Shown here one piece after another: positions 34,938 to 45,400 of a stretch of DNA of 64,000 bases (the first letter of the stretch is position 1; each line of letters opens with the position of its first letter). A program made the position numbers and the translations under genes. Source of the DNA: Cladorhizidae sp. MBARI D1340-BT2 (Eukaryota; Porifera; Demospongiae; Poecilosclerida; Cladorhizidae); NCBI GenBank assembly GCA_028752905.1, contig JAQNBH010000002.1:37454975-37518974 (forward strand), written 5' to 3'. Below the pieces are notes generated by a model. It saw only the letters and a list, made by a program, of their open reading frames with translations, was not told the origin of the DNA and did not search any database.

Positions 34938-35960
34938 ATGAAGAAGGAAATTATATCTATCTTCCATGCCTTCGGCCTCCGCATCACTATTCACACCAAT
35001 ACCAAGATCACCAACTTCCTCGATGTGACACTCGACCTCGCCCACTGGTCATACCAACCATACCGAAAGCCTAACAGCCACATCCTATACATCAACAAAA
35101 AATCAAACCACCCTCCCTCTATAATAAAAAATATCCCCCTATCCATCAATAGAATCAACAGCATTTCCGACAACGAGAGTACCTTCAGAAAGGCAGCACC
35201 AGACTATCAGAAAGCTCTCCACAACAGTGGACACGAATACCAAATGAGTTTTCAACCACCAACAACAAAAAATAGCACTAAGCCCACCAAAAAGTCAAGA
35301 GGCAGGCAGATAATATGGTACAGCCCACCCTTCAGCAAAAATGTAGCCACCAACATCGGCAAATCCTTCCTCAACCTCGTCAAGTCCCACTTCCCCAAGG
35401 GCAACGAGCTGCACAAAATATTCAATGCCAACAATGTCAAGGTCAGCTACTCTTGCTGCAGAAACATGAACAGCATAATTATGTCTCACAACAAAACAAT
35501 AAACAAACCTACCAACCTACAACAAGAGCCAAGCAAGTCATGCAGCTGCCGAAATAAGAAAGATTGCCCGCTGGATGGGCACTGCCTCACCACATCTATA
35601 GTTTATAAAGCCTCCGTCTCCACCGACCATGATGAAAAACACTACACAGGGCTCACAGATACAACTTTCAAGGCACGCTACACAAACCACAAGTTCTCCT
35701 TCAACCACGAAAATATGAGAAACACCACAGAACTCTCCAAATACATATGGAAACTTAAAGACAGCAAAACCAGACACAACATAAAATGGGCCATTATCGA
35801 CAGAGCAGCATCGTATTCCACCATATCGAAACGTTGCAACCTGTGCATTGCTGAAAAACTCCACATCATCTACTCCGACAGCCAATCATCATTGAACAAG
35901 CGATCGGAATTCCTCTCAAAGTGTAGGCACAAGAACAAGTTTCTCCTCAAGAGCATTTGA
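34938..35960 (+). CDS. Penelope-like reverse transcriptase C-terminus with GIY-YIG endonuclease (5' partial)
   Basis: An uninterrupted 340-residue frame from ATG 34938 (MKKEIISIFHAFGLRITIHT); the ATG is arbitrary because the RT is truncated. The first part (ITNFLDVTLDL, then YQPYRKPN) matches the RT end/thumb of Penelope-like elements. The middle has a CCR...CSCRNKKDCPLDGHC Cys-rich linker. The C-terminal third is the GIY-YIG nuclease: YTGLTDTTFKARYTNHKFSF (Y and R residues of the fold), then ELSKYIWKLKD and CNLCIAEKLHIIY, where the catalytic Glu lies. The nuclease nicks target DNA for primed reverse transcription. The GIY-YIG half looks intact, but without RT palm motifs it cannot act alone. 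Confidence 0.92.
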   Translation: MKKEIISIFHAFGLRITIHTNTKITNFLDVTLDLAHWSYQPYRKPNSHILYINKKSNHPPSIIKNIPLSINRINSISDNESTFRKAAPDYQKALHNSGHEYQMSFQPPTTKNSTKPTKKSRGRQIIWYSPPFSKNVATNIGKSFLNLVKSHFPKGNELHKIFNANNVKVSYSCCRNMNSIIMSHNKTINKPTNLQQEPSKSCSCRNKKDCPLDGHCLTTSIVYKASVSTDHDEKHYTGLTDTTFKARYTNHKFSFNHENMRNTTELSKYIWKLKDSKTRHNIKWAIIDRAASYSTISKRCNLCIAEKLHIIYSDSQSSLNKRSEFLSKCRHKNKFLLKSI

Positions 35961-36133
35961 ATCACCACACTCATCAACACCCATTCATTAACGCCCATCC
36001 ATAGACTTGCATCACCCCACTTGCCTGCCCCACCTCATATATGCCCACATGCCACCTCAGTTGCTCATTGTCCCTGATGATTGCATTAGCATGAAACTGC
36101 AGTAGGACTAGCCATCCCAGTACTTTTCTATAT

Positions 36134-36595
36134 TTAATAGCTCTGCCTTAATACAGCATTGAGCACTATTTGTAGCCTTCTCAGCAAACTACCTTCTAAG
36201 TATATATATATATATATATATCAAATAAATAAACATATATATATCAAATATATATATATATTATTATATATCAAATAAACATATAATTATATATATATAT
36301 ATATCAAATAAACATAATATATCAAATAAACAAACACATATATCAATAAACAATAAACATATATATATAAAATAAATATATATAAAATATATCAAATAAA
36401 CATACAATATATTTGAAATAAACATTATATATATCAAATAAACATAATAAACATTATATATACCAAATAAACAATATATATCAAATAAGCATATATATAT
36501 ATATATATACAGTATATATTAAAAAAACATATATTAAATATATCAAATTAACATAATTATGTATATCAAATAAACATGAGACTATGGAATAGTAT
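36134..36595. repeat. AT satellite, reversed orientation (ATCAAATAAACATATAT)
   Basis: Same satellite as 32062-34301 but reading as its reverse complement; a short unique stretch (36134-36190) separates it from the Penelope arm. Confidence 0.95.
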
Positions 36596-36954
36596 GACAT
36601 CAGTGTTACTTATTCAACCATTAAAAAAAAAAAAAAAATTATTATTTTCTGGAACCACTTCATAACTAACTTTGACACAGATAATATTTGTTCTTTCCAC
36701 ATTGTTTGTCCATGTCCAAACTACTGTTTAATTAAGCCACTCCACATTTATCTATCTTTAAATATTATAATCATATCTATGCACACACACACACACAGCT
36801 GCACCAGTACTTGGTGCTAGACTGACAGCACAATATATATTTTCTTCTTTTGATGTTTTTTTTTGTGTTCACTTCATGTAGAGTCATCTTCATTGTCGCT
36901 GTAAAGCCATAATTATTATATTATTATAAGTTAATTATACCACTGCTCTTGCAC
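36596..36954. other. no gene seen
   Basis: AT-rich with an A15 run near 36624 and a CA run near 36783. No coding signal. Confidence 0.5.
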
Positions 36955-36957
36955 ACA

Positions 36958-37215
36958 CGCAGTCGTTTTTGTCTGCCGAGATCAAGAAATCATTCCGTGC
37001 TTGTGGCAGCACTGTGAAGGTGGGCGGGTCTGAAGATGGAGAAATTCACTGCTTCAAAGTCGATAAAGAAGAAGCTTTAGCTATCCCAGCCATTACTCAA
37101 GCTACTCGCCAGCTGTTGGGAGGGAAGTGACAGCTGTGGAGAAGATCATCCATTTGCTTCCTTGGACGAAGAACAGATCGAACATAACGAACTCATTGTA
37201 GACGATAGCGATTAG
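36958..37215 (+). pseudogene. Tigger/pogo-like transposase C-terminal remnant
   Basis: The plus strand reads SAEIKKSFRACGSTVKVGGS, EDGEIHCFK and stops at a TGA after LLGGK near 37130; a shifted frame continues EDHPFASLDEEQIEHNELIV and ends at TAG 37213-37215. The IKKSFRxCG...GSED pattern is the typical tail of Tigger-like transposases. No other part of the element is visible. It may instead be a host gene derived from such an element. Confidence 0.5.
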
Positions 37216-38479
37216 GAACTCTTTCCAGCTAATTACTACCTAGCTCAAATGTTTGAAATGAAACAATCTCAACCGCAAACAAATTTGCGTCAAACTTGGC
37301 ACTGCGCAAGCGCACTGCGCAACTTGACAAGTCGCGACTTATATTCGGTAATATATCAAATACATCAAATAAACATATATATATCATCTATATATATATA
37401 TCAAAAAATATATATATCAAATAGCAAATAAACATATATATGTGATAGGATCTGAGAAAATGGGTCTTATGTAGAGAAAAATGTTTTTGTGGTGTGACTA
37501 AAATGAGCTCAAAGTTTACTATTTTTATTTTTTGGTACTACAGGCATCTACTACCTTTCCTTAAATATTTGTGTGAAGTCTGAAGGCTTTTACTTGCTTC
37601 TTTGTAGGCAACAGTGAGGTTAGAAAATTGGTGGTCAAGAAGCTTGCTACGCGTGTAACGGAACTGCGTTGCCATGCAATGAGGAGAAAATACTGCCCGC
37701 AAGATGGGAAACCCCCACAAAATGGGGGATTTCCTACTAGCTGCTCTAGTGGCAGCATGGTTAACAAACTAACAAAGGAAAGGCTTCATTAAAGTGCACA
37801 GGAAACTTCAAAATCCATTAATTTAAAACGCGTTTTTCTCAAAATGAATGCTTCAAGTGTCTAGCATTCAGGGTTTCATAACTTTACTTCTGAATTGAAA
37901 TAAGTGACGATTTGAGTTCCAAAATATTGGATATATGCTTATTTGATATATATATATTTGATATATACACGTTTATTTGATATATATAATGTTTATTTGA
38001 TATATGTGATAGGATCTGAGAAAAGGGGTCTTGTGTACAAAAAAAATATGAGTTATTGATACCAGGTGAAAGAACAAAGCAATGCCTACAAATAAACATA
38101 TATATATATATATCTAAAATAAATATATAAACATATAATTATATATCAAATAAACATATATATATATATCAAATAAACATAATTATATATATCAAATAAA
38201 CATATATATATCAAATAAATATGTATATATCTTATAAACACATAATATATATCAAATAAACATATATATATATATATATAAAATAAACATATAGATATAT
38301 AACAAATAAATATATATCTATTTAATAAACATATAAATATAAATATATTATATCTATATATATTATTGACACAACAATTTCTAATGCGTTTCTTATTGAT
38401 GTATATATATATATTTATATATATATATATCAAATAAACATATATATATATATCAATATATATTATATCAAACATCTGA
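37216..38479. repeat. mixed AT satellite and a ~565-bp spaced direct repeat
   Basis: AT satellite patches occur at 37345-37440, 37920-38005 and 38100-38465. A motif starting gtgataggatctgagaaaat at 37442 recurs at 38007 with few changes. The sequence between is unique and without recognised coding potential. Confidence 0.7.
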
Positions 38480-39291
38480 GTCTGAGTATTCCAAGCAAAA
38501 GTCCTGGGATGGTCTGCTCGTGAAGGCTGCTTTCAATTCTCTCCTGAATTGGGCTAAAAATCCTACTTCTCGAATACGGATTTAAGCAGTTAGAAAGGAG
38601 TCAGGCGCTTGGATTCATGCCCTCCACATGTCTTCATCAGGCCTCCATATGGATGATGATGTTATCAGGGTAGCCATTGGTTTGCGGTTGGGTACACCTC
38701 TCTGTCATCCTCACACTGTTGCCATCAGTGTGGAACTCGGGTGGACCAGCTAGGGACTGATGGTCTCAGTTGCTCGAAGAGTCAGGGTCGTCATTCAAGG
38801 CATGCAGCTATCAACGTTCATGTTAGACAATCACTTGCATCCATCAAGGTTCCTTCACATCTGGAGCCCTCTGGGATCTGTCACTCAGATGGCAAGCATC
38901 CAGATGGGGCTTCTATTGTTCCCTGGAGGAACGGCCGAAATCTTGTGTGGAATGCTACATGAGTGGACACTTTTGCTCCTTCATATACCACTATGTTACC
39001 TGATGGTCCAGGGTGCATTTCTGACTGGGCCGAATTTCTGAAGAAGGGGAAGTATGCAAATATAGAGGCTAGTCATTATTTTGTACCTATTGGTATCGAG
39101 ACCTCTGGAGTATTTGGGTCTGAGACAAAGAGTTTTCTCCAAGAGCTAGGTGCACGCCTCAAAACTGAGTCTGGTGACCTTCGTGCCTACCATTTCTTGC
39201 TGCAAAGAATTGCAGTTGCAATCCAACAAGGAAACACTGCTGCAGTGCTTGGATCCAGCTCAGTACCTGACGATCATTATTTCTTAATTTA
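38480..39291 (+). pseudogene. non-LTR retrotransposon C-terminus with restriction-like endonuclease-type segment
   Basis: Plus-strand pieces in two or three frames give RVAIGLRLGTPLCHPHT, then CGTRVDQLGTDGLSCSKSQG (zinc-knuckle-like Cys/His spacing, about 38729-38785), LASIKVPSHLEPSG, DGKHPDGASIVPWRNGRNLV (about 38891-38950), then DTFAPSYTT and a tail ending LQRIAVAIQQGNTAAV. The zinc knuckle followed by an R/K-PDG...W motif fits the C-terminal Cys/His motif plus PD-(D/E)xK endonuclease of early-branching non-LTR elements; the exact clade is uncertain. Frameshifts near 38720 and 38960 make it dead. It ends at TAA 39289-39291. Confidence 0.6.
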
Positions 39292-39937
39292 AATTTATGC
39301 AATATGCATGTATTTTATATGCATGTATTCTGCATGTATGCATGTATTCTAGTTTGCATGTATTCTAGTTATTATTATTATTATTTATTATTATTATTTT
39401 TGTTCTTATTATTGTTGCTAATATTGTTGCTATTGATGTTGCTATTGTTGTTGCTAATGTTGTTGCTATTGATGTGGCTATTGTTGTTGCTATTGCTGTT
39501 GCTATTGTTGTTAATATTGTTCTTGCTATTGTTGTTGCTAGTTGCTATAGTTGTTGCTATTGTTGTGCTAATATTGTTGCTATTATTCTTGCTATTGTTG
39601 CTATATTGTTGCTATCACTGTTGTTATTATTGTTGCTATTACTGTTGCTATTATTGTTGCTATTACTGTTGCTATTACTGCTGCTATTATTGTTGCTATT
39701 ACTGTTGCTATTACTTTTGCTATTACTTTTGCTATTACTGTTGTTATTAATGTTGCTATTAGTGTTGTTATTACTGTTGATATTTTTATTACTATTATTA
39801 TTACTATTATTAGTACTATTATTATTAATATTATTATCAATATTATTATCATTATTACTACTATTATTACTACTATTATTACTACTATTATTATTACTAC
39901 TACTATAATAATTACTTATAATTATTATTATTATTAA

Positions 39938-39998
<61 letters not shown>

Positions 39999-40102
39999 TC
40001 TATTTTTATTTTATCATTATCATCATTATTATTATTATTATTATTATTATATTCTTCTTCTTCTTCTTCTCCTCCTTCTCCTCCTCCTCCTCCTCCTCCT
40101 CC

Positions 40103-40137
<35 letters not shown>

Positions 40138-40165
40138 TTCATCATCATCATAATATTTATATATT
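39292..40165. repeat. trinucleotide microsatellite tract (TTG/CTA, ATT, TTC, CTC, ATC)
   Basis: Successive blocks: imperfect TTGCTATTG repeats, pure ATT runs (39915-40005), TTC and CTC runs (40050-40100), ATC runs (40100-40150). Leucine-, isoleucine- and aspartate-rich frames in all phases (for example 39304-39750, 40006-40245) are artefacts of the repeats. Confidence 0.97.
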
Positions 40166-40179
40166 GCATATTGTTTGCG

Positions 40180-40405
40180 GTTATAAAGAGCAAGGGAATA
40201 CGCCAACCACTGTGTAATAAGAAATAAAGATGGCCCAAAGAACAAGGGTCCAAAGTTCAGACTACATCTAGACTTGGTAACGTCAAGTGTCCAAAGTTCA
40301 GACTACATCTAGACTTGGTAACGTCAAGTGTCCAAAGTTCAGACTACACCTAGACTTGGTAATGTCAAGTGTCCAAAGTTCAGACTACATCCAGACTTGG
40401 TAAAG
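40180..40405. repeat. dispersed repeat copy 2, first part, with 41-bp tandem expansion
   Basis: 40190-40260 resembles 8190-8290 (a gggaata...c caa, aataaagat, acaagggtcc aagtt series). The segment starting ccaaagttcagactacatct is tandemly repeated four times at 40250, 40291, 40332 and 40373. Confidence 0.8.
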
Positions 40406-40939
40406 GTTTTAACAACACAACAACAAAAACCACATCATATTTGCACGCACATATCTTGTTTAGTCACATTATCTGCGCGTGTAAAAACAGTCAGGCCAGC
40501 TAAAGAGTGGCCTGTCGGAGTCAGCAGCATTCAACAACTTGATGCAACAACTTTGTGTACAACTATGTCATTACAATGCCAAGCTTATTCTGCCTCACGT
40601 CATTACCTGTGAACCCTGTGAACCCTCTCAGTCTCTGGGATGTCCAGGATTAGGTTGTTTCTGTTTATATTTAAGTCATTCAAAACAATTGCTAGCACAA
40701 GAAGAGGAGGAAAGCTCACCAGCGATGTTGATCCATGCCACTCTTATGCTAGCTCTCTGTGCTGCTCTAAATAAGTCTACACTTATACACACACACAATC
40801 ATACATTATTCACCTTGGCATAAATATATTTAAGTGGGTGTGGTAGCAATTACTTATTTATTTATTATTTGTCATCGACTGATCATTATTCAATGATAAC
40901 TACAAAAGCGTATGCTAAGCTTGGCATGATAGAAGAACT
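40406..40939. other. no gene seen
   Basis: Open frames at 40328-40612 and 40539-40823 have no recognised domain. The stretch separates the two parts of dispersed repeat copy 2 together with the next element. Confidence 0.4.
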
Positions 40940-41480
40940 TTCAGCAAGTACATTCCAGTAAGTGTCAAGAAACAACTATACACTGCTCTAGTGAGATCAT
41001 AACTTATGTACGGTTCACAGCTCTGGAGACCTTATCTCATTAGGGATATAAAATGCTTGGAAGAAATACAATGCAGGGCGACAATGTATAATTATACTAG
41101 ACGACTACTTCTCAGATTACAGAGAAAGATTAATAGCACTGAATTTTGTGCCACTGATGTACATCTTCGAACTAAATGATGTTATGATATTCATTACTAA
41201 CTACAAGCAGCATTTAACATCACAGAACATGTAGTTTTCTCCAGTCGCTCCTCAAGATGGACATAAAATGGTCCATACCAGATCGACCAACAATAAATCA
41301 AGACATTTTTTTCCCAACCGGCTTCCTTGATTGTGGAATTCCCTATTACCCATTGACTTGACGCTTAGTACACTGAAACTTTCATTGTTCCACACAATCC
41401 ATGCTCATTTCATTGTTTATGCCAATGTCACAGTTGCATGCTTGTTCCTCACACAACCAACAATAAATTCATGGCTACTA
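40940..41480 (+). pseudogene. non-LTR retrotransposon reverse transcriptase C-terminal remnant
   Basis: Plus-strand fragments in shifting frames: TLLxxDHNLCTVHSSGDLIS (about 40980-41030), LDDYFSDYRERLIALNFVPL and MYIFELNDVM (about 41096-41185), and LWNSLLPIDLTLSTLKLSLF (about 41330-41390). These are the typical post-palm sequences of jockey/CR1-like elements. Multiple stops; dead. It interrupts the dispersed repeat found intact near 8170-9115, so it may have inserted there or be part of the same family. Confidence 0.7.
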
Positions 41481-41559
41481 GTTAATTCTGGCCAGCCTTC
41501 CGTAAAACTCTAATAATAAAGCTTCTCCGTGATCTATCTCCTTCGCACGCAAAATTCTG

Positions 41560-42260
41560 AATGACCACGTCGTCCACGTCGGGATCGCAGAACCAACTAA
41601 TTTTGATGCCCTTCAAAGTGGATCTAATCAAGGAAACGAAGGATTTCTCTGGCAACTAGCATTATATTTGACCTCTCTGAAGGTGAGCTAAGTGCGTAGA
41701 GGCCTGTACGAAGCTGGCGAATTCTGCCGTGGAATCTTAGCGTCATTACTTTGTTGTAGTTGTCGTTTATATGTTTGTCACTGACACTGGGACGTGCCAC
41801 AAGATGAAACTTACGCTACATGGGTTAGTGGCGGCCTGCTCTCCTACATGGCTGGTGAAAAAGCAGATCTGTGAAGGAGTTGATGTAATCTGGGTAAAGG
41901 GTGGCTAATGTAGTGGCTTGTTGGTTGGTGTGTTTCCTCCTCGACTACTCCCCAGCCTGCCTCTCATATGCACACATGGAGAGAGGCTGGGAAAACTGTC
42001 AGCATGACTCTATGCTGCCACAATGCACAAAATTTATGATGTTAGACTACCCACATTTGCTGCCTGCACAGGGGCACATTCTTCAAGATTTAATAACAAC
42101 ACTGCAATCCCATACCTAGGGATTAACTTCAAAACTCTCATTATGGGGGAGGGTGTGGTCCTTCTCATTGACCTTTGACCCTACACCTTGTTACTTGCTA
42201 CCAGTCCACTAGCGAAATGCTCCAAGTTACACTTAATTGGACCTTGACCCTTAACCTTAT
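41560..42260. repeat. dispersed repeat family, copy 2, main part
   Basis: Collinear with 8345-9115, shown by shared blocks such as tcgtccacgtcgggatcg, aaggaaacgaaggatttctc, acgctacatgggttagtg and ctacccacatttgctgcctg. Divergence is substantial (substitutions and indels every 10-20 bp). Confidence 0.85.
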
Positions 42261-42410
42261 TATGATGTTCACATGCTCTCTCTCTCTCACACACAGAGGC
42301 ATTGAGGAGGAGATGATAATACATCTTAGTTGGTGTGACTATTATACTGTGAGGTATTTGTTGAAGACGTCCACATACGACAGGTGAGCACACACCAGAT
42401 GTGACTAGTG
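42261..42410. other. junction between dispersed repeat and satellite
   Basis: Contains a TC/CA run near 42275-42296, then unique sequence up to the first satellite unit. Confidence 0.5.
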
Positions 42411-45400
42411 TTAGTGGACAATGACTAGGGTTAGGGCTTGGACAATGACTAGGGTTAGGGCTTGGACAATGACTAGGGTTAGGGCTTGGACCATGACTAG
42501 GGTTAGGGCTTGGACAATGACTAGGGTTAGGGCTTGGACATTGACTGTGGTTAGGGCCTGAACATTGACTAGGGTTAGTGCTTGGACAATGACTAGGGTT
42601 AGGGCTTGGACAATGACTAGGGTTAGGGCTTGGACAATGACTAGGGTTAGGACTCGGACAATGACTAGGGTTAGGGCTTGGACCATGACTAGGGTTATTG
42701 CTTGGACATTGACTGTGGTTAGGGCTTGGACCATGACTAGGGTTAGTGCTTGGACAATGACTAGGGTTAGGGCTTGGACCATGACTAGGGTTAGTGCTTG
42801 GGTTAGTGCTTGGACCATGACTAGGGTTAGGACTCGGACAATGACTAGGGTTAGGACTTGGACCATGACTAGGGTTAGGACTCGGACAATGACTAGGGTT
42901 AGGGCTTGGACCATGACTAGGGTTAGGGTTTGGACAATGACTAGGGTTAGGGCTTGGACAATGACTAGGGTTAGGGCTTGGACATTGACTGTGGTTAGGG
43001 CCTGAACATTGACTAGGGTTAGTGCTTGGACAATGACTAGGGTTAGGGCTTGGACAATGACTAGGGTTAGGACTCGGACAATGACTAGGGTTAGGGCTTG
43101 GACCATGACTAGGGTTATTGCTTGGACATTGACTGTGGTTAGGGCTTGGACCATGACTAGGGTTAGTGCTTGGACAATGACTAGGGTTAGGGCTTGGACC
43201 ATGACTAGGGTTAGTGCTTGGGTTAGTGCTTGGACCATGACTAGGGTTAGGACTCGGACAATGACTAGGGTTAGGACTTGGACCATGACTAGGGTTAGGA
43301 CTCGGACAATGACTAGGGTTAGGGCTTGGACCATGACTAGGGTTAGGGTTTGGACAATGACTAGGGTTAGGGCTTGGACAATGACTAGGGTTATGGCTTG
43401 GACCATGACTAGGGTTAGGACTTGGACCATGACTAGGGTTAGGACTCGGACAATGACTAGGGTTAGGGCTTGGACCATGACTAGGGCTAGGGCTTGGACA
43501 ATGACTAGGGTTAGGGCTTGGACCATGACTAGGGTTATGGCTTGGACCATGACTAGGGTTAGTGCTTGGACCATGACTAGGGTTAGGGCTTGGACAATGA
43601 CTAGGGTTAGGGCTTGGACCATGACTAGGGTTAGGGTTTGAATATTGACCAGGGTTAAGGCTTGGATAAAGGCTAGGGTTAGGGTTTTGACATTCACTAG
43701 GGTTAGGTCTTGGACATTGAGTTGAGTTATTGCTTGGACAATGACTAGGGTTAGGGTTTGGAATAGGACTGTGGTTAGGTTTTGGACAATGACTGTGGCT
43801 AGGGCTTGGACAATTACTGTGGTTAGGGCTTGGACAATGGCTAGGGTTAGGGCTTGGACAATGACTAGGGTTAGGGCTTGGACAATGACTAGAGTTAGGG
43901 TTTGAACCATGACTAGAGTTAATGCTTGGACAATGACTGTGGTTAGGGCTTGGACCATGACTAGGGTTAGGGCTTGGACAATGACTAGGGTTAGGGCTTG
44001 GACAATGACTAGGGTTAGGGCTTGGACATTGACTGTGGTTAGGGCCTGAACATTGACTAGGGTTAGTGCTTGGACAATGACTAGGGTTAGGGCTTGGACA
44101 ATGACTAGGGTTAGGGCTTGGACAATGACTAGGGTTAGGACTCGGACAATGACTAGGGTTAGGGCTTGGACCATGACTAGGGTTATTGCTTGGACATTGA
44201 CTGTGGTTAGGGCTTGGACCATGACTAGGGTTAGTGCTTGGACAATGACTAGGGTTAGGGCTTGGACCATGACTAGGGTTAGTGCTTGGGTTAGTGCTTG
44301 GACCATGACTAGGGTTAGGACTCGGACAATGACTAGGGTTAGGACTTGGACCATGACTAGGGTTAGGACTCGGACAATGACTAGGGTTAGGGCTTGGACC
44401 ATGACTAGGGTTAGGGTTTGGACAATGACTAGGGTTAGGGCTTGGACAATGACTAGGGTTAGGGCTTGGACATTGACTGTGGTTAGGGCCTGAACATTGA
44501 CTAGGGTTAGTGCTTGGACAATGACTAGGGTTAGGGCTTGGACAATGACTAGGGTTAGGACTCGGACAATGACTAGGGTTAGGGCTTGGACCATGACTAG
44601 GGTTATTGCTTGGACATTGACTGTGGTTAGGGCTTGGACCATGACTAGGGTTAGTGCTTGGACAATGACTAGGGTTAGGGCTTGGACCATGACTAGGGTT
44701 AGTGCTTGGGTTAGTGCTTGGACCATGACTAGGGTTAGGACTCGGACAATGACTAGGGTTAGGACTTGGACCATGACTAGGGTTAGGACTCGGACAATGA
44801 CTAGGGTTAGGGCTTGGACCATGACTAGGGTTAGGGTTTGGACAATGACTAGGGTTAGGGCTTGGACAATGACTAGGGTTATGGCTTGGACCATGACTAG
44901 GGTTAGGACTTGGACCATGACTAGGGTTAGGACTCGGACAATGACTAGGGTTAGGGCTTGGACCATGACTAGGGTTAGGGCTTGGACAATGACTAGGGTT
45001 AGGGCTTGGACCATGACTAGGGTTATGGCTTGGACCATGACTAGGGTTAGTGCTTGGACCATGACTAGGGTTAGGGCTTGGACAATGACTAGGGTTAGGG
45101 CTTGGACCATGACTAGGGTTAGGGTTTGAATATTGACCAGGGTTAAGGCTTGGATAAAGGCTAGGGTTAGGGTTTTGACATTCACTAGGGTTAGGTCTTG
45201 GACATTGAGTTGAGTTATTGCTTGGACAATGACTAGGGTTAGGGTTTGGAATAGGACTGTGGTTCGGTTTTGGACAATGACTGTGGCTAGGGCTTGGACA
45301 ATTACTGTGGTTAGGGCTTGGACAATGGCTAGGGTTAGGGCTTGGACAATGACTAGGGTTAGGGCTTGGACAATGACTAGAGTTAGGGTTTGAACCATGA

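Larger units (their letters stand above)
34302..36133 (+). mobile_element. Penelope-like element, 5'-truncated, with inverted copy of its own 3' end
   Basis: Arms 34302-34929 and 35506-36133 (628 bp each) are inverted repeats that align without an indel wherever I compared them, and both encode the identical C-terminal peptide. The 576-bp centre (34930-35505) carries more upstream coding sequence of the plus-strand copy. Both outer ends read tatagaaaagtactggg and abut TA-rich satellite. Inverted partial dimers are a known form of Penelope-like insertions. The near identity implies very recent insertion or ongoing conversion. Confidence 0.93.

Noticed and set aside
34550..35885. Valine/phenylalanine-rich frames on the opposite strand of the Penelope arms
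   Set aside because: They are antisense shadows of the conserved GIY-YIG coding sequence.
39304..40253. Leucine/isoleucine-rich membrane-like or acidic/basic tract proteins
   Set aside because: Translations of TTG, ATT, TTC, CTC and ATC microsatellites.
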